DNA of 64,000 bases from Bufo bufo (GCF_905171765.1 NC_053392.1:342519010-342583009), one strand, 5' to 3'; positions 1-11,006 are shown, counted from the stretch's first letter. Numbers and translations are program-made. The notes: generated by a model not told the origin, from the letters alone.

Positions 1-1
1 A

Positions 2-364
2 CAGAAGGCCTTTAGACAGTTTCTACTAGGTAGGGAGACAGTGTTTATGACAAGCCGAGCTCTTCTTGCCTGGGTCTGGCAGAATAAAGGGAAGCCTGTG
101 ATGCTGGCCACATTTTCCAGGGGGAATGTTGAGCTGGAAGATGGCAGGTTAATGCAGATGCCCTATCACGAGCATCCGTTTGGTACATGTGTTCACCCCC
201 ACAGGGTTGAACAGAGAGAGGGGATATGTGGCAATGTGAATAGTGATGGGTACAGTAAAGTCCCGGGAATCATGAAAAAGGGGGTGTTTGCACCAGGAGC
301 GTGTCACCAAGGGGATCGACCTTGGTGGAGTAAAGGCCCTAGCTATAGGTTGCCACTAAGTTAG
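2..364 (+). pseudogene. Unassigned open frame next to a candidate LTR
   Basis: The frame is open from the window edge to a TAG-bounded end at 364 and has no recognisable catalytic motif. It runs into the start of the candidate LTR at 285, so its last 26 codons would be U3 sequence. That geometry fits the C-terminal tail of a retroelement polyprotein cut by the window edge, but no domain confirms it. A chance frame is possible. Confidence 0.2.
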
Positions 365-840
365 TAGGTGGACACCAAGGTAGTTAGCTTAGCTGGCTCC
401 AGCTAGTCCATGGCGGGCTTTTACTGGGAACAGGCAATGTGCTGGGTGGGTGCCTGTTCCCCATGCTCCAGTCCGGGATTTTTGAATATGCCCATGTCCA
501 GGGATGCTATTTAATCCTGTTGCTGGACTTGGGTGTGGCTCCCAGTCTGGGAAAGGAGCTGGCTGTGTCGAGGCCTGTGGGAGCCGGGACCCTCTAACCC
601 TGTGTGTGGCTTAAGCACTGGTGATGTGTTTTGTGAGCTGGGTGGTAGACCCAGATCCCGATAGAGAGGGAAAGACTGTCTAGTAAGTGGCCAGACGGCT
701 GAGGATTTATGTTTTTAATTTATGTTTTAGTTGCTGTTTTGTGCTGATGTGCTTGAAAATAAAGCATCGTTTGGACTTCAATCTGGTGTCCGTAGCGAAG
801 TCTGTCAGAATGACCCCCGGAAAAGAGACGCTCCCTTACT
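285..840 (+). mobile_element. Candidate LTR (3' LTR or solo) of a gypsy-like element
   Basis: A purine run (A5G5) ends at 284 and is followed directly by TGTTTGCACC, as expected of a polypurine tract plus LTR start. An AATAAA signal sits at 758-763 and the repeat appears to stop at CTCCCTTA near 838, next to AT-rich DNA. The ending is not a clean CA, no second LTR is visible and no target duplication can be read because the left side leaves the window. The LTR class is inferred from layout only. Confidence 0.33.
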
Positions 841-859
841 ATAATATATATATATATAA
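841..859. repeat. (TA)n microsatellite
   Basis: Short alternating TA run immediately after the candidate LTR. Confidence 0.8.
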
Positions 860-2294
860 CCAATTTTTTTATTTATTTTATAAATGACCCTAGAATACTT
901 CTTTCCACTTGTTGTAAGCAAAGAATATCAAAACAGATACTGTTTAAGTATTCTATACAACTTTTAAATCAGCAAGGGTGCTTTCACACATAGGGTCAGA
1001 TTTGTCATTAACTCAAGTCAAAATAACGGAGTGAAAAAGTTGCTAATTTTGGCGCAGTCGCTAAAACTGTACAAAAATTTGCAACTTTTATTGGCTCTGT
1101 GCTATGCTCGCCAGTTTTCTGAAAGTGGGCATGTTTTCTTATGTAAATTAATCTTTAGACAGATTTACTATTGCGACAATTTAAAAAGTCGCAAAAAATT
1201 GTGCAATTTCACTCCATTGAGGACCATGCTTATCTTATGCGACTTTTTAATAGAACATGCGACTTTTCGTAAAGACGTGCGACTTTTGTAAAGACGCTTA
1301 CTGAAGGATAAACTGCTACCGTCAAACCACATTTATCACAGTATTAAAGGACCATTAATAAATCTGACTTAGCCAAAAGTGATTTTGGACATATGTAAAA
1401 GTGGAGTAAGATGTAAATGTAATGATAAATCTGGCCTATAGTCTATTTTGGTGTCTTTTTATGACTTTTGTAGGCTTGTTGGTCTGTTTTTTTTTCTGTT
1501 ATTTAGACAAAGAAGCCACCTCCAAATTTTTGTCATGCTTTGAGTGTGACTTTTTGTCTGTTTGTGGTGTTTGTGTCCGATAGACATCAATGTTTTTTGC
1601 CCTGCTTTTGTGTTCTTTTATGTTTTTAAATTACCTTTTTTAAAGAGGAGGATATATATTTTCCTGTAAAAAAAAATGCATGGCACAATTTGTGAAAATT
1701 CAGCACAAGGCTAGCATTTCCGAATGCATTTTTTTATTTTATTTTTGCAAACCAAAAAAATTTAGTGTGGCAGCAACTTTGTTCTATGTAGCAATGGCAG
1801 CATGAACAAGGCTTACAAGAATACTAAATTTGACTGAGTCATTGCCCAACTTCCAGTGTTTTTCAAATCCAAAAGTAGTGAATCCTTGTCCTATTCTCTT
1901 GTGCTGACAATGAAGAAAATCCATATACCATCTTATTTATTTGTTCACTTAACATGTACATAGGCTGTAGTTAGGAAAATAATGCAGCCTATACCATATT
2001 TTATTAATACTACACAATTTGTACTATATTTAATTTTACTGCCTCAAGAAAAAGTTGCTAGAGGTTTCAACCAGATGAAAATTTCAACTGGGACAGATGT
2101 ACATGATCTATCAATATGACTGAGACAGAAAAAGGGCTGCAATGCAAAGTACTATTAACCAGTCCTAATAAAAGGAAGGTAAAGTATAGTTTACTGCAGC
2201 ACATTCTGGAGTGTGATTTATTTGTCCTTCTCCAATCCAATGCTTGAGTACAAGCAGCACCAAGCTGTGGCACTAATTTCTAATTTGATAAAAG
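860..2294. other. AT-rich non-coding stretch
   Basis: No credible gene. The part around 1010-1440 has repeated short GCGACTTT/GCAACTTT and 'aaatctg' pieces that recur near 36.5 kb, so it is probably an old dispersed repeat. The rest is poly-T rich and unremarkable. Confidence 0.5.
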
Positions 2295-3085
2295 CTGCAA
2301 ATCCAAAAAAGTTGGGACACTGTGTAAAATGTAAATAAAGGTAATACAACAGAATGCAATGATTTTCAAATCCCATAGACTCATATTTTATTCACAGTAG
2401 ATCAAAGAACACATATCAGAAAGTGAGACATTCCACCATTTTATGAAAAGAAAATTAACTCATTTAGAACTTGATGGTAGCAACACATCTCAAAAAAGGT
2501 GGGACATGGCCATGTCTACCATTGTGTATCATCCCCCTTTAATAACTGTAAAGGTCTGGGAAGTGAGGAAACCAATTGCTGGAGTTTTTGGAGTGGAATG
2601 TTGTACCATTTTTGTCTGATGTAGGATTCTAGCTGCTCTAATCTTTGACGGATACTGTGTTTCATTATGCACCAAATGTTTTCTGTTAAAAGGTCTGGAC
2701 CAGTTCAGCACCTGGACTTTTCTTCTGTGAAGCCATGCTGTTGGGATAGATGCAGTATATGGTTTAGCATTGTCTTTCTGAAATATGCAAGGCCTTCCTT
2801 GAAAGTGACATTGTCTGGACAGGTACACGTGTTGTTCTATATACTGTTCAGCATTAATAGTGCCTTTCCAGATATGTAAACTGCTTGTGCTATAGGCACT
2901 AATGCACCCCATACCATCAGAGATGCAGGGTTTTGAACTGTGAGCTGATAACAAGCTAGATGGCCCCTCTCCTCATGAGTCCACAGGACGCAGTGTCCAT
3001 GATTTCCAAACAGAACAAAAAGAATTTAAAATTTTGATTCATTTGACCACGGAACAATTTTTCATTTTGCCTCAATCTATTTTAA
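2295..3085 (-). mobile_element. Tc1/mariner-superfamily element, ISRm11-like, left piece
   Basis: The left end starts near CAAATCCAAAAAAGTTGGGA, which I recognise from a fish and frog family usually filed as TcMar-ISRm11. The same sequence theme (AAAAAAGGTGGGAC) recurs at about 2493. Transposase-like sequence lies on the minus strand. The piece stops exactly at a TTAA (3082-3085), where the next element begins, so it was probably interrupted rather than eroded. A matching piece of transposase-like sequence reappears at about 10811-10950. Confidence 0.6.
2529..2954 (-). pseudogene. IS630/Tc1-type DDE transposase fragment (broken)
   Basis: The minus strand encodes the C-terminal half of a cut-and-paste transposase. 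In one frame the block around FQKDNAKPYTAS matches the second catalytic Asp motif (xDNAxxH/YT) of Tc1/IS630 enzymes. The following segment has the expected tryptophan and LNWSRP-like stretch but lacks a clean PDLNPIE motif, because the frame shifts. Upstream residues in a neighbouring frame continue the homology, so at least one frameshift separates them. The first Asp and the DNA-binding domain are not in this piece. It is certainly inactive. Confidence 0.55.
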
Positions 3086-3730
3086 GCCCATAAGGACCCA
3101 TGACGTACATGTACGTTATATCTGGTCGGGACTTAAGGACCAGTGACGTACATGTACTGCATGGTGATTGGGAGGGTGCAGGAGCTGCTCCCACCCGATC
3201 AGCAGCAGGGGTCCGGCAGTCATTGACAGCCGGACCCCTACTGTATGCGCCGGCATCGGTGAAAACACTGATGCCAGCGCATGAACCCTCGCACTGCCAC
3301 GGTCAGCGCTGACTGCGGCATGTGCAATGTATGGGGAGGGAGGTGATGTGACGGGGACCTGATGGCAGGGAAGGCAGTCTGATGCCTTGCTTAGGCATTG
3401 TGGCTGCCTTCCATGACAGCCTGTGAGATCCAGACCCCTGGATCTCACAGGCAGGAAGCTGTAGGTGTATTACAATGTGTAATACACTTACAGCCAATGC
3501 ATTACAATACAGAAGTATTGTAATGCTTTGGAAAGGGGAACAGGCTCCCAAAAGTTGAAGTCCCAGAGTGGGACAAAAAATAAAGTGAAAAAAGAAGTTA
3601 AAAAAATAAAGTTTTAGAAAAAAAATTAAAAGTTTCAAGTTTATTTTGGGAAAAGTGTCCTTTTCCCAAAATAAAGTAAAAAAAAGTTGAAAAAAATAGG
3701 GAAAAAAAGAAAAGTAGACATATTAGGTAT
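3082..3730 (+). mobile_element. Large non-autonomous TTAA element (copy D0), head piece
   Basis: Begins with TTAA followed by a CCCxTAAGGACC-type terminus and a TGACGTACATGTAC hairpin. The head has GC-rich inverted segments around 3190-3260, then an A-rich region ending in GACATATTAGGTAT. The same order is seen in the copies at 40932 and, reversed, at 60930. Non-coding throughout. A hAT transposon entered it after 3730 and the body resumes at 9318. Assignment to a piggyBac-type family rests only on the TTAA flank. Confidence 0.55.
3723..3730. repeat. hAT-1 target-site duplication, left copy
   Basis: TTAGGTAT, matching TTATGTAT at 9318-9325 in 7 of 8 positions. An 8-bp duplication is the rule for hAT elements. 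Confidence 0.55.
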
Positions 3731-5573
3731 TAGTGATGGACGAATATCGGCCCGGACGATTTGCGAACCGCGCGTTCGCGGCGGGCCCCGTTCGCTTTAA
3801 TGGCATGCCAACCTGGAAAACCTTCAGGTCATATTTGCAGCCAGCAAACACTTACTAGAAGTACATAAATTGTCCCGCAACATGTACAGTGATATACCAG
3901 AGGGGGATCATTGGCAAAAATTCCCACATAAAATATGTATTTTAATCAGGGGCCATTTTTATGCGTCTTAAGGGAAACACTCAAAAATGTGGTCAGGGAT
4001 GAGGACTGTGTTTCCCAAGAATCATTTTCTACTGGTAAATACAGGGCACAGTATAATACACTAGAATCTATATAATATAAAGATTATAGCCCTACCCCCG
4101 AATAATAATACAGTTAGGTGGTCATTTATTAAATAGAAATATGTCTATGTTAGGCTAATTAGCCAATAGGCATTCACCAGAAAGCAAAGAACTTTGGATT
4201 CTGTGGCTTGAGGTACAATAGGCGGTCACAGCATGAAAAAATTAATGTAGGCTAGTACAAATACATATCAAATACATATGTTTAAAATAACTAAAAATAT
4301 TAAATTGGATCAAAAACATAGCTAACGAAATCCCCCCTCTTGAATAAACCCCAAATGATAATAGGTGAAATTCAATTACACGTGGTCATCACGGGTGTTG
4401 AATTCCTCTGAGATCTATGCCTCATTCATTTTTAGAAATCTGAGGTAGTCCACACTGTCTTGAGCTAGGCGAGTGCACTTATAGGTCACGATCCCCCCTG
4501 CTGCGCTGAATGTCCTTTCGGACAGGACACTTGACGAGGGGCAAGCCAAGAGGTCCATGGAAAATTGTGCCAGCTCTGGCCACAGGTCAAGCATGCACAC
4601 CCAGTAGTCAAGGTGTTCCTCGCTTTTCAGAGCGTCCACATCGGCCGTTAACCCGATGTAGTCGGACACCTGTCGGTCTAGGCATTCCCTGAGGCTGGAT
4701 CCGGAAGGCGACTGTCGATGGGTTGGTTGCAAGAATGATCTCATGTCCAAAGTGACCAACACATCTTCAAACCAGCCTTTTTTTGCAGGCGAGAAAGGAT
4801 TGGTACCCGCACCTGTTTTGCTACAGGTGGAAATACCTCTGCCAGCGCCCGCAACAGCAGAATGCAGCATCTCTCGCAGCAAGGCCTGGAAATGCTGCAT
4901 TCTGCCAGCCCTCTGTGATGTTGGTAACATGTCTGCCATTTAGTGTTTGTAACTGGGGTCTAAGTAAGTATAGGTCCTTGACCTTTATGCTTTTATACGG
5001 GGTCCCTCTTCAAACACTGGAGCATGAAGGCCCCCATTTGCACTAAATTGGATGCATTGGAGCGTCCTGGCTCATCACCCAGAAGAATGTCGACCTCGGT
5101 CTGCTCCCCAGAGTCATGGACAACACCAGGGATCCACGAAAAGTTTAAAGCCTGCTCTTATTGCTCCTCCTCCTCCTCCTCCACCCCCAACCGCCATCCT
5201 CCTCTGACTCCTCTTCAGACTCCTGCTGACTTGTCTCAGATGGAGTAGCCCCCCCTGGGAATTCATTCAGCATTGCAACTTCCTCATCTTCCAGCTCCTG
5301 CTCCTCGACGGCTTGATCAATGACAAGACGCAATGCACGCTCCAGAAAGAAGGTGTAAGGTACAATGTCACTGATGGCGCCCTTGCTGCAACTGACCAGT
5401 TTGGTGATCTCATCAAAAGGCCGCAGAAGTCTGCATGCGTCGCGCATGAGCAGCCACTGGCACGGTGATAAAAAACAAGCTCCCCAGAACCTGTCCTGCC
5501 ACAGAGTTCGTACAGGTAGTCGTTAATGGCACGTTTCTGCTGGAGCAGCCTATCAAGCCTATACAAGGTGGAG

Positions 5574-6092
5574 TTAAAGGGGTATTCTCATTTTCCCTTT
5601 TCATACTTACCTTCCTTGAGCGCAACGTTTACTTCCTGGATTCTTCTCCCGGCCGGGCCGCGCTTGCGCAGAAGACTGAAGATTTTCTCCCGGCCGGGCC
5701 GCGCAATGTCCTGAACGCGCACGCCGCCGCAGATGCGCCATGGTGACTTATTCCTGGCCTGTATAGTACAGAGCCGGGGTGCGCGTTCGCGGCTCTGTAC
5801 TATACTGGCCAGGAAGAAGTCATCATGGCACATGCGCGGCGGCGTGCGCGTTCAGAACATTGCGCGGCCCGGCCGGGAGATAATCTCCAGTCTTCTGCGC
5901 AAGCGCGGCCCGGCAGGATTCGACAGGAGAGGTGGCCGTAACCAGGGGAGACGAAAGACAACATCAGGTAAGAGGGGACTTATTTTCTAAAAAAGGGTGG
6001 GAATTGGTTAATAACATGTATTTAGAAAAATGATCACTGTCAAATCATTAACAGATTTAACAGTGATCATTAAGATGAGAATACCCCTTTAA
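5574..6092. mobile_element. TTAA-flanked foldback MITE inside the hAT-1 gene
   Basis: Bounded by TTAA at 5574-5577 and 6089-6092, with matching ends AGGGGTATTCTCAT and its reverse complement. Inside lies a GC-rich palindrome (5635-5927), plus a small inverted pair (AATGATCACTGT/ACAGTGATCATT) near 6030-6070. Deleting one TTAA plus the interior rejoins hAT sequence in the conserved TRWNST region, so the target site is clear. Non-coding. Confidence 0.72.
5635..5927. repeat. GC-rich inverted repeat (arms about 140 bp)
   Basis: Left arm 5635-5775 and right arm about 5790-5927 are near reverse complements around a 14-bp loop. They share CGGCCCGGCCGGGAGA, TTCTGCGCAAGCGCGG and the central CGGCTCTGTACTATAC. 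Very CpG-rich compared with its surroundings. Confidence 0.8.
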
Positions 6093-7865
6093 GCACGTTG
6101 GGAATTCACAAATCAGACATCTGACGGGTAAGTGGTGTCGCCGCTGAACGTCAGCAAGGCGAGCCATGGCCATGTAAGATCTTCTAAAATGGCCAGAGAT
6201 TTTCCTGGCGTGTCACAAGACGTCCTGGTCCCCGGGGTATTTGGTAACGAAACGCTGCATGTTGCAAGTTCAGGACGTGTGCCATACATGGCACGTGTCT
6301 CATTTTGCCCTGTTTCAGCGAGCTCAGCAGATTGGTACCGTTGTCGCACACCACTTTACCAACTGTCAAATTGAGCGGGGTTAGCCACTGATCGGCCTGT
6401 GACCGCAGAGCTGAAAGGAGTGGAGGACCGGTGTGTCTTTTGGCTTCCAGGCACAACACCTGGAGCACAGCATGGCAACGTCTCACCTGGCACGTCGAAT
6501 AGGTTCTGGGGAGCTTGGGAGGTGCATCGGAAAAGGCGGTAGCAGTGGAAAAGGAGGAGTCAGCCAAGGAGGAGACAGAGAATGGAGGAGGAGGAGGAGA
6601 AGAAGAGGCAGGCCTGCATGCAATCCGTGGCGGTAACACCAAATCCACAAGGGTGAGATGGGTTACATGCTTGGCGGCCGTCAGAAGGTTCACCCAGTGG
6701 ACAGTAAAAGTTATGTACCTTCCCTGCCTGTGTTTTCTAGACCACGTGTCTGTGTTCAGATGTATCTTGGCACAGACACTGTGTGCCAAAGATATATTAA
6801 CTTGCTGCTGAACGTGGCCATATAGTTCAGGGATGCCATTCTGAGAAAAATATTTCTTTCCGGGGACCTTCCATTGCGGTGTGCCAATGGCCACAAATTT
6901 TCTAAAGGCCTCCGAGTCCACCAGTTTATATGGCAGTTGGTGAGGTAGCATTTCCGACAAGCCATCGCTCAGCCATTGGGCAAATGGGTTATCGGGCGCC
7001 ATCAACTTTTTACACTCGACAATTCGGGCCATGGAAGCCTGCCTTTTGCCAGATGAACGTGGGGATGGCACGGTCGCAGGTTGAGTGGAGGACAAATGAG
7101 AGGAGAAGGAGAAGAGTCAGGATGTGGAGCGCCGGGAGTGTGGCTTTGTGGGTTCTGACGGCATTGCTCCCACTGGGCTTGGTGATCCGAGGCCAGGTGC
7201 CTTCTTAAGGCGGTCGTCCCTAGGTAAGTGTTGGGATTACCGCGACTTATGCGTTGACAGCACAGGCTGCAGATGCCAACACTATTGTCAGCATGACACG
7301 TTAAAAAAAGCGCACACTGGGAGCCATGTGCCGGAGTCCTGAGAGCGCAAGATGTGACCGTGCATGGTGGATGGCTCACTCCAGATACATTTGCAGTCTG
7401 CTTTTTGCCTCCTGTGCACTGCCTGCTTCTCCTCCTTCTCCTCCCTATCTGCTGCTCTGTCTCTCCCTCTGAACTCCCCTCCTCTTCCTCTCTTGTGGGC
7501 ACCCACGTGACATCCATCGACACGTCATCATCTTAACCTTCACCACCACTGACATTAGAGATTTTGGAGTAGGCAGCAACAGCAAGGGACCACCCTCCTT
7601 GGGCTGATCTGGGTACTGTCGTCAGACTGCTGGGTGGCGTCCGTTGCTACCTCCTCTTCCTCATTCGATGCCAAGAATGGCTGCGCATCGGTAAGGTCTG
7701 GGAATGGATGGGAAAATAATTCATCCGACTCGAGTGGAGGGTCTATGGTGGTGGTGGTGGTGGTGTCTTTGGGAGTGCACACAGCAGAGAGTGAGGAGGG
7801 TGCAGATACAGAGGATGAGAAGGGTGCAGACCCTCTGCCTAAGTCCGTAGAGAAGAGTAGTTTTT

Positions 7866-8590
7866 GTGGAAGAAGGTATATTGCAGCCCTCAATCAGTAT
7901 TTGGTGGAAAAAGGTATATAGCAATAGCACCCCTCAATCAGCATTTTGTGGAAAAAGGTATATGGCACCCTCAATCAGTATTTGGCGGAAACAGGTATAA
8001 AACACTCCTCAATCAGTATTTGGCGGAAACAGGTATATGGCACCCCTCAATCAGTATTTTGTGGAAGCAGGTGTATCGTAGCCCTCAATCAGTATTTGGT
8101 GGAAGAAGGTATTTAGCAATAGCACCCCTCAATCAGTATTTTGTGGATGAAGGTATATAGCACCCCTCAATCAGTATTTAGCGGAAACAGGTATATAGCA
8201 CCCCTCAATCAGTATTTGGCGGAAACAGGTATATAGCACCCCTCAATCAGGATTTTGTGGAAGAAGGTATATGGCACCCCTCAATCAGTATTTGGAGGAA
8301 ACAGGTATATGGCACCCCTCAATCAGTATTTTGCAAAAGCAGGAGAATCGCAGCCCTCAATCAGTATTTGGTGGAAGATGGTATATAGCAATAGCACCCC
8401 TCAATCAGTTTTTTGTGGAAGAAAGTATATGCACCCCTCAATCAGTATTTGGCGGAAACAGGTATATAGCTCCCCTCAATCAGTATTTGGCGGAAGCAGG
8501 TATATAGCACCACTCAATCAGGATTTTGTGGAAACAGGTATATCGCAGCCCTCAAGCAGTTTTTTTGGGGGGCAGCAGGTATATCACACC
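7866..8590. repeat. Minisatellite, about 38-bp unit
   Basis: Roughly 18 tandem units with the shared core CCCTCAATCAGTATTTGG followed by GAAxCAGGTATATAG. It lies upstream of the hAT-1 transposase. Open frames across it in several phases are by-products of the repetition. Confidence 0.85.
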
Positions 8591-8662
8591 CATTGCAATT
8601 AGTTACTCCAATAGCGTTTGTCCTTCTATCTTGCTGTGGTATCGCAGCAGAACCGCACACAA

Positions 8663-8700
8663 GGCCGTGATCAAGGTCCGAGTGGACCGAAACGTTGGCC
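8663..8700 (+). ncRNA. Hammerhead-ribozyme-like motif (degenerate)
   Basis: The order is GGCC, a TGATCA core box, a GGTCC/GGACC hairpin, GAAACGTT and GGCC. This mirrors stem I, core, stem II, GAAA and stem III of a hammerhead. Two core bases differ from CTGANGA and one extra A precedes stem II, so self-cleavage is doubtful. Followed by AATAAATAAA-type sequence. Confidence 0.3.
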
Positions 8701-8704
8701 ATTT

Positions 8705-9180
8705 GCAACTATAAAAGATCCTATTTGGGATGGACAATAAATAAATGAATTAACCTTGAAATATATTGAGTGCCGTGGTCTCTATATACATATTCTGACT
8801 GACCTCTTCCACTGAGCACCGACAACCACCAATAAGGAGTGCCATCCACTATAATCATTATATTTTGAACCGCACACAATGGCTGCACAATACAAATACA
8901 CTATAATATAATTTCTATTTTAGAAAGTACATTATAAGTATATCACACCCCTCTATATCACACATATAGATAGCACACCTATACCAGTCCTTAAAAGGAC
9001 TTTTGTGGCCCTATAAGCTAGCATTTGGTGTCCCTAACTGTCCCTACTCCAAACTCCATACAACCTCTCCCTACACTGGCAAAACACATAATGTAAAATG
9101 GCTGCCAGATCGGGTTCTGTTATAGGCTTGGGGGTATGTCCATGTGCTGAAATGTCTCAATTGGCTGTCCTGTCCCACCT
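8705..9180. other. Remaining 5' side of hAT-1, non-coding
   Basis: Contains a phrase AGTGCCGTGGTCTCTATATA typical of a dispersed frog repeat, then AT-rich sequence with TATATCACACCCCT pieces. No gene. Confidence 0.35.
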
Positions 9181-9317
9181 GATGGATGTGTCATGGGTCA
9201 AAGTTCGGTGCTATGCAAAAAAATATGGCACGTGTGAATATTGACATGTTTGGCAAATCGCGAACGAGCAGAGTTCGCCGCAAAACGACCGCCGGGCAAA
9301 CCCCAAGGTCATGTCTA

Positions 9318-9325
9318 TTATGTAT
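9318..9325. repeat. hAT-1 target-site duplication, right copy
   Basis: TTATGTAT, one mismatch from the left copy at 3723-3730. Confidence 0.55.
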
Positions 9326-10066
9326 CGCCCAAAAAATTCAAAAAACTGTGGCTCTCAGACTATGGAGACACTAAAACATTATTTGTTTTGTTTCAAAAAT
9401 GCTTTTATTGTGTTAAATGTAATAAAAATTAAAAAGTAGACATATTAGGTATCACCGCGTCCGTAAAAACCTGATCTATAAAAATACCACATGACCTAAC
9501 CCGTCAGATAAACACCGTAAAAAAAAAAAAAAAAAAACGGTGTCAAAAAAGCCATTTTTTGTCACCTTACATCACAAAAAGTGTAATAACAAGCGATCAA
9601 AAAGTCATGTGCACCCAAAAATAGTGCCAATCAAGCCGTCATCTCATCCTGAAAAAAGACAATCTAAGACAATCGCCCAAAAAATAAAAAATAAACTATT
9701 GCTCTCAGACTATGGAGACACAAAAACTTTTTTTTATTTTTTTTAAATGATATTATTGTGTAAAACTTAAATAAATAAAAGAAACTATACATATTACGTA
9801 TTTACAAGTCCGTAACGACCTGCTATATAAAAATATCACATGACCTAACCCCTCAGATGAAAAAAATAAAAACTGTGTCAAAAAAGCAAATTTTTTTTCA
9901 CCTTACATCTCAAAAAGTGTAATAAAAAGTGATCAAAAAGTCATAAGCACCCCAATATCATACCAATCAAACCATTATCTCCTCCCACAAAAAATGAGCC
10001 CCTACCTAAGACAATTGCATAAAAGATAATAAAAACTATGGCTCTCAGAATATGGAGACACTAAAA
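9318..10066 (+). mobile_element. TTAA element D0, body piece
   Basis: Resumes with TCGCCCAAAAAAT and CTCTCAGACTATGGAGACAC. Two more body modules follow, each starting near GACATATTAGGTATCACC (about 9437) or its degenerate form (about 9786). The same modules occur in the copies at 41.5-42.9 kb and 59.4-60.4 kb. Comparison suggests that about one module's worth of sequence is missing across the hAT-1 insertion. The far terminus is absent: homology ends at GACACTAAAACATG. Confidence 0.55.
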
Positions 10067-10114
10067 CATGGTTACGACTAAGAGCACACCTGTGTTCGAA
10101 ACGAGTCAACCATG
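10067..10114 (+). ncRNA. Hammerhead-like motif with a 7-bp closing stem
   Basis: CATGGTT (10067-10073) and AACCATG (10108-10114) are exact reverse complements. They enclose an ACAC/GTGT hairpin followed by CGAAACGAGTC. The GAAAC plus NGTC part fits a hammerhead, but the 5' core box reads CTAAGA rather than CTGANGA. Treated as a decayed relative. Confidence 0.3.
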
Positions 10115-10153
10115 CTAGGGTGAAGGATTGTGTCCATGTGAGTTACATGCTAC

Positions 10154-10155
10154 AA

Positions 10156-10188
<33 letters not shown>

Positions 10189-10189
10189 G
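10154..10189. repeat. (GAAA)n microsatellite
   Basis: Eight or so uninterrupted AAAG units. Confidence 0.9.
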
Positions 10190-10810
10190 CAACTGAGTTA
10201 TTTCAAGTGCTGGAACCATCTTTTCTTCTTATAAAACATTCGGGGCTTGGGCCCCTGATGTTTTGTCCCAGGCCCCGAAAGTCCTGCCTGCCAGATAGAT
10301 CCAACTGTATTGCCATCCTCAGGACAGCAATACAATTAAATCTAATGCCCTGCAAAAGCTGAAGGACCTGTGATGACATCACAGTCCATGTGATCAGTTC
10401 CTAATGCAGTAGCTGAAAGGGACCTGCCATGATGTCACCATCATGTGACCAGTGCAGGAGAGGACGGCTCAGCAGTGAAGAGAAGTCTTGGGAAGAAGCT
10501 GTGCTGAGGTCTGCTACATGAGGAGAGGTAAGTGAAGGGAGAGGCAGAGCAATGCTGGGAGGTGTAGTTATTTAATTGGGACTGTATGTTACGGCTGAAG
10601 GGAGGGAAGTTATTAATATGGGACAGTGGGGTGGAGTGATGTTATTTACATGGGACTGAAAGTTGAGGGGTAATGTTATTTACATGGAACTGCATGTTGG
10701 AGGTGGGCCGACTTAGAGAATTGGGACATTTGGTTGACTTAGAGAATTGGGCCATATGCATTGGTGCTTGGGCCCCGGATATTTTGAGACCACACAAACG
10801 CCCCAGGTTT
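10190..10810. other. Unclassified dispersed-repeat-like DNA
   Basis: Moderately GC-rich with recurring phrases (GATGTCA, TTATTTACATGG repeated at about 10620-10690, GACTTAGAGAATTGGG repeated twice near 10709-10752). Non-coding; it separates the two mariner pieces. Class unknown. Confidence 0.4.
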
Positions 10811-10950
10811 TAACAGACAATGATTTCTGCAGTGATTTCCTGTATAAAATCATGCCTGTTTTTAATACAGTGCAGCTGAGGGCCGGCAGATCACAAGCCT
10901 CCAATGTTGACCATTGATCTTGTGCCTGGCAGCATAAGCAAGTGAAAAGG
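10811..10950 (-). mobile_element. ISRm11-like mariner, probable second piece
   Basis: TTTCTGCAGTGATTTCCTG, GCAGTGCAGCTGAGGGCC-like order and GATCACAAGCCTCCAATGTTG match the minus-strand transposase region expected beyond the break at 3085. About 140 bp expected between the pieces is missing, so this could also be an independent fragment of the same family. Confidence 0.4.
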
Positions 10951-11006
10951 TTAATGCAAACATCTCTGGTATCCCTGATTTTGCTTTTAAATACCAGAAT
11001 CTGTGG

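Larger units (their letters stand above)
4415..7523 (-). pseudogene. BED-finger hAT transposase (hAT-1), broken
   Basis: Read on the minus strand from 7523 the order is that of a ZBED/hAT protein. An acidic N-terminus is followed by a BED zinc finger (CSLC...LRRHLASDH, about 7290-7190). Next, in another frame, comes the core at 7095-6184 with TDTW (first Asp), VVCDNGTN (second Asp) and PCMAHVLNL. The RW-NST region is split by the MITE at 5574-6092. The C-terminal dimerisation block (LACPSSSVLSERTFSAAGG) lies at 4939-4415. At least three frame changes plus the insertion make it non-functional. Family assignment is strong; the subgroup (Ac-like) is my inference. Confidence 0.75.
3731..9317 (-). 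mobile_element. hAT transposon hAT-1, decayed, with nested MITE
   Basis: The element starts TAGTGATGG and its other end, read inward, starts TAGACATGACC. The TAG...CTA termini and flanking 8-bp duplication are hAT-like, and both ends share subterminal CCCGG/TTTGCG blocks. A BED-finger hAT transposase lies on the minus strand (4415-7523). A 38-bp minisatellite occupies the 5' side of the gene (7866-8590). The 3' side, 3830-4414, is non-coding. The termini have diverged, so this is an old copy. Confidence 0.65.

Noticed and set aside
7864..8602. Plus-strand frames with repeating PQSVFGG text
   Set aside because: Artefact of the 38-bp minisatellite in hAT-1.
9480..9540. Poly-A runs considered as retrogene tails
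   Set aside because: They recur at the same place in every module of the TTAA elements, so they are internal to that repeat.
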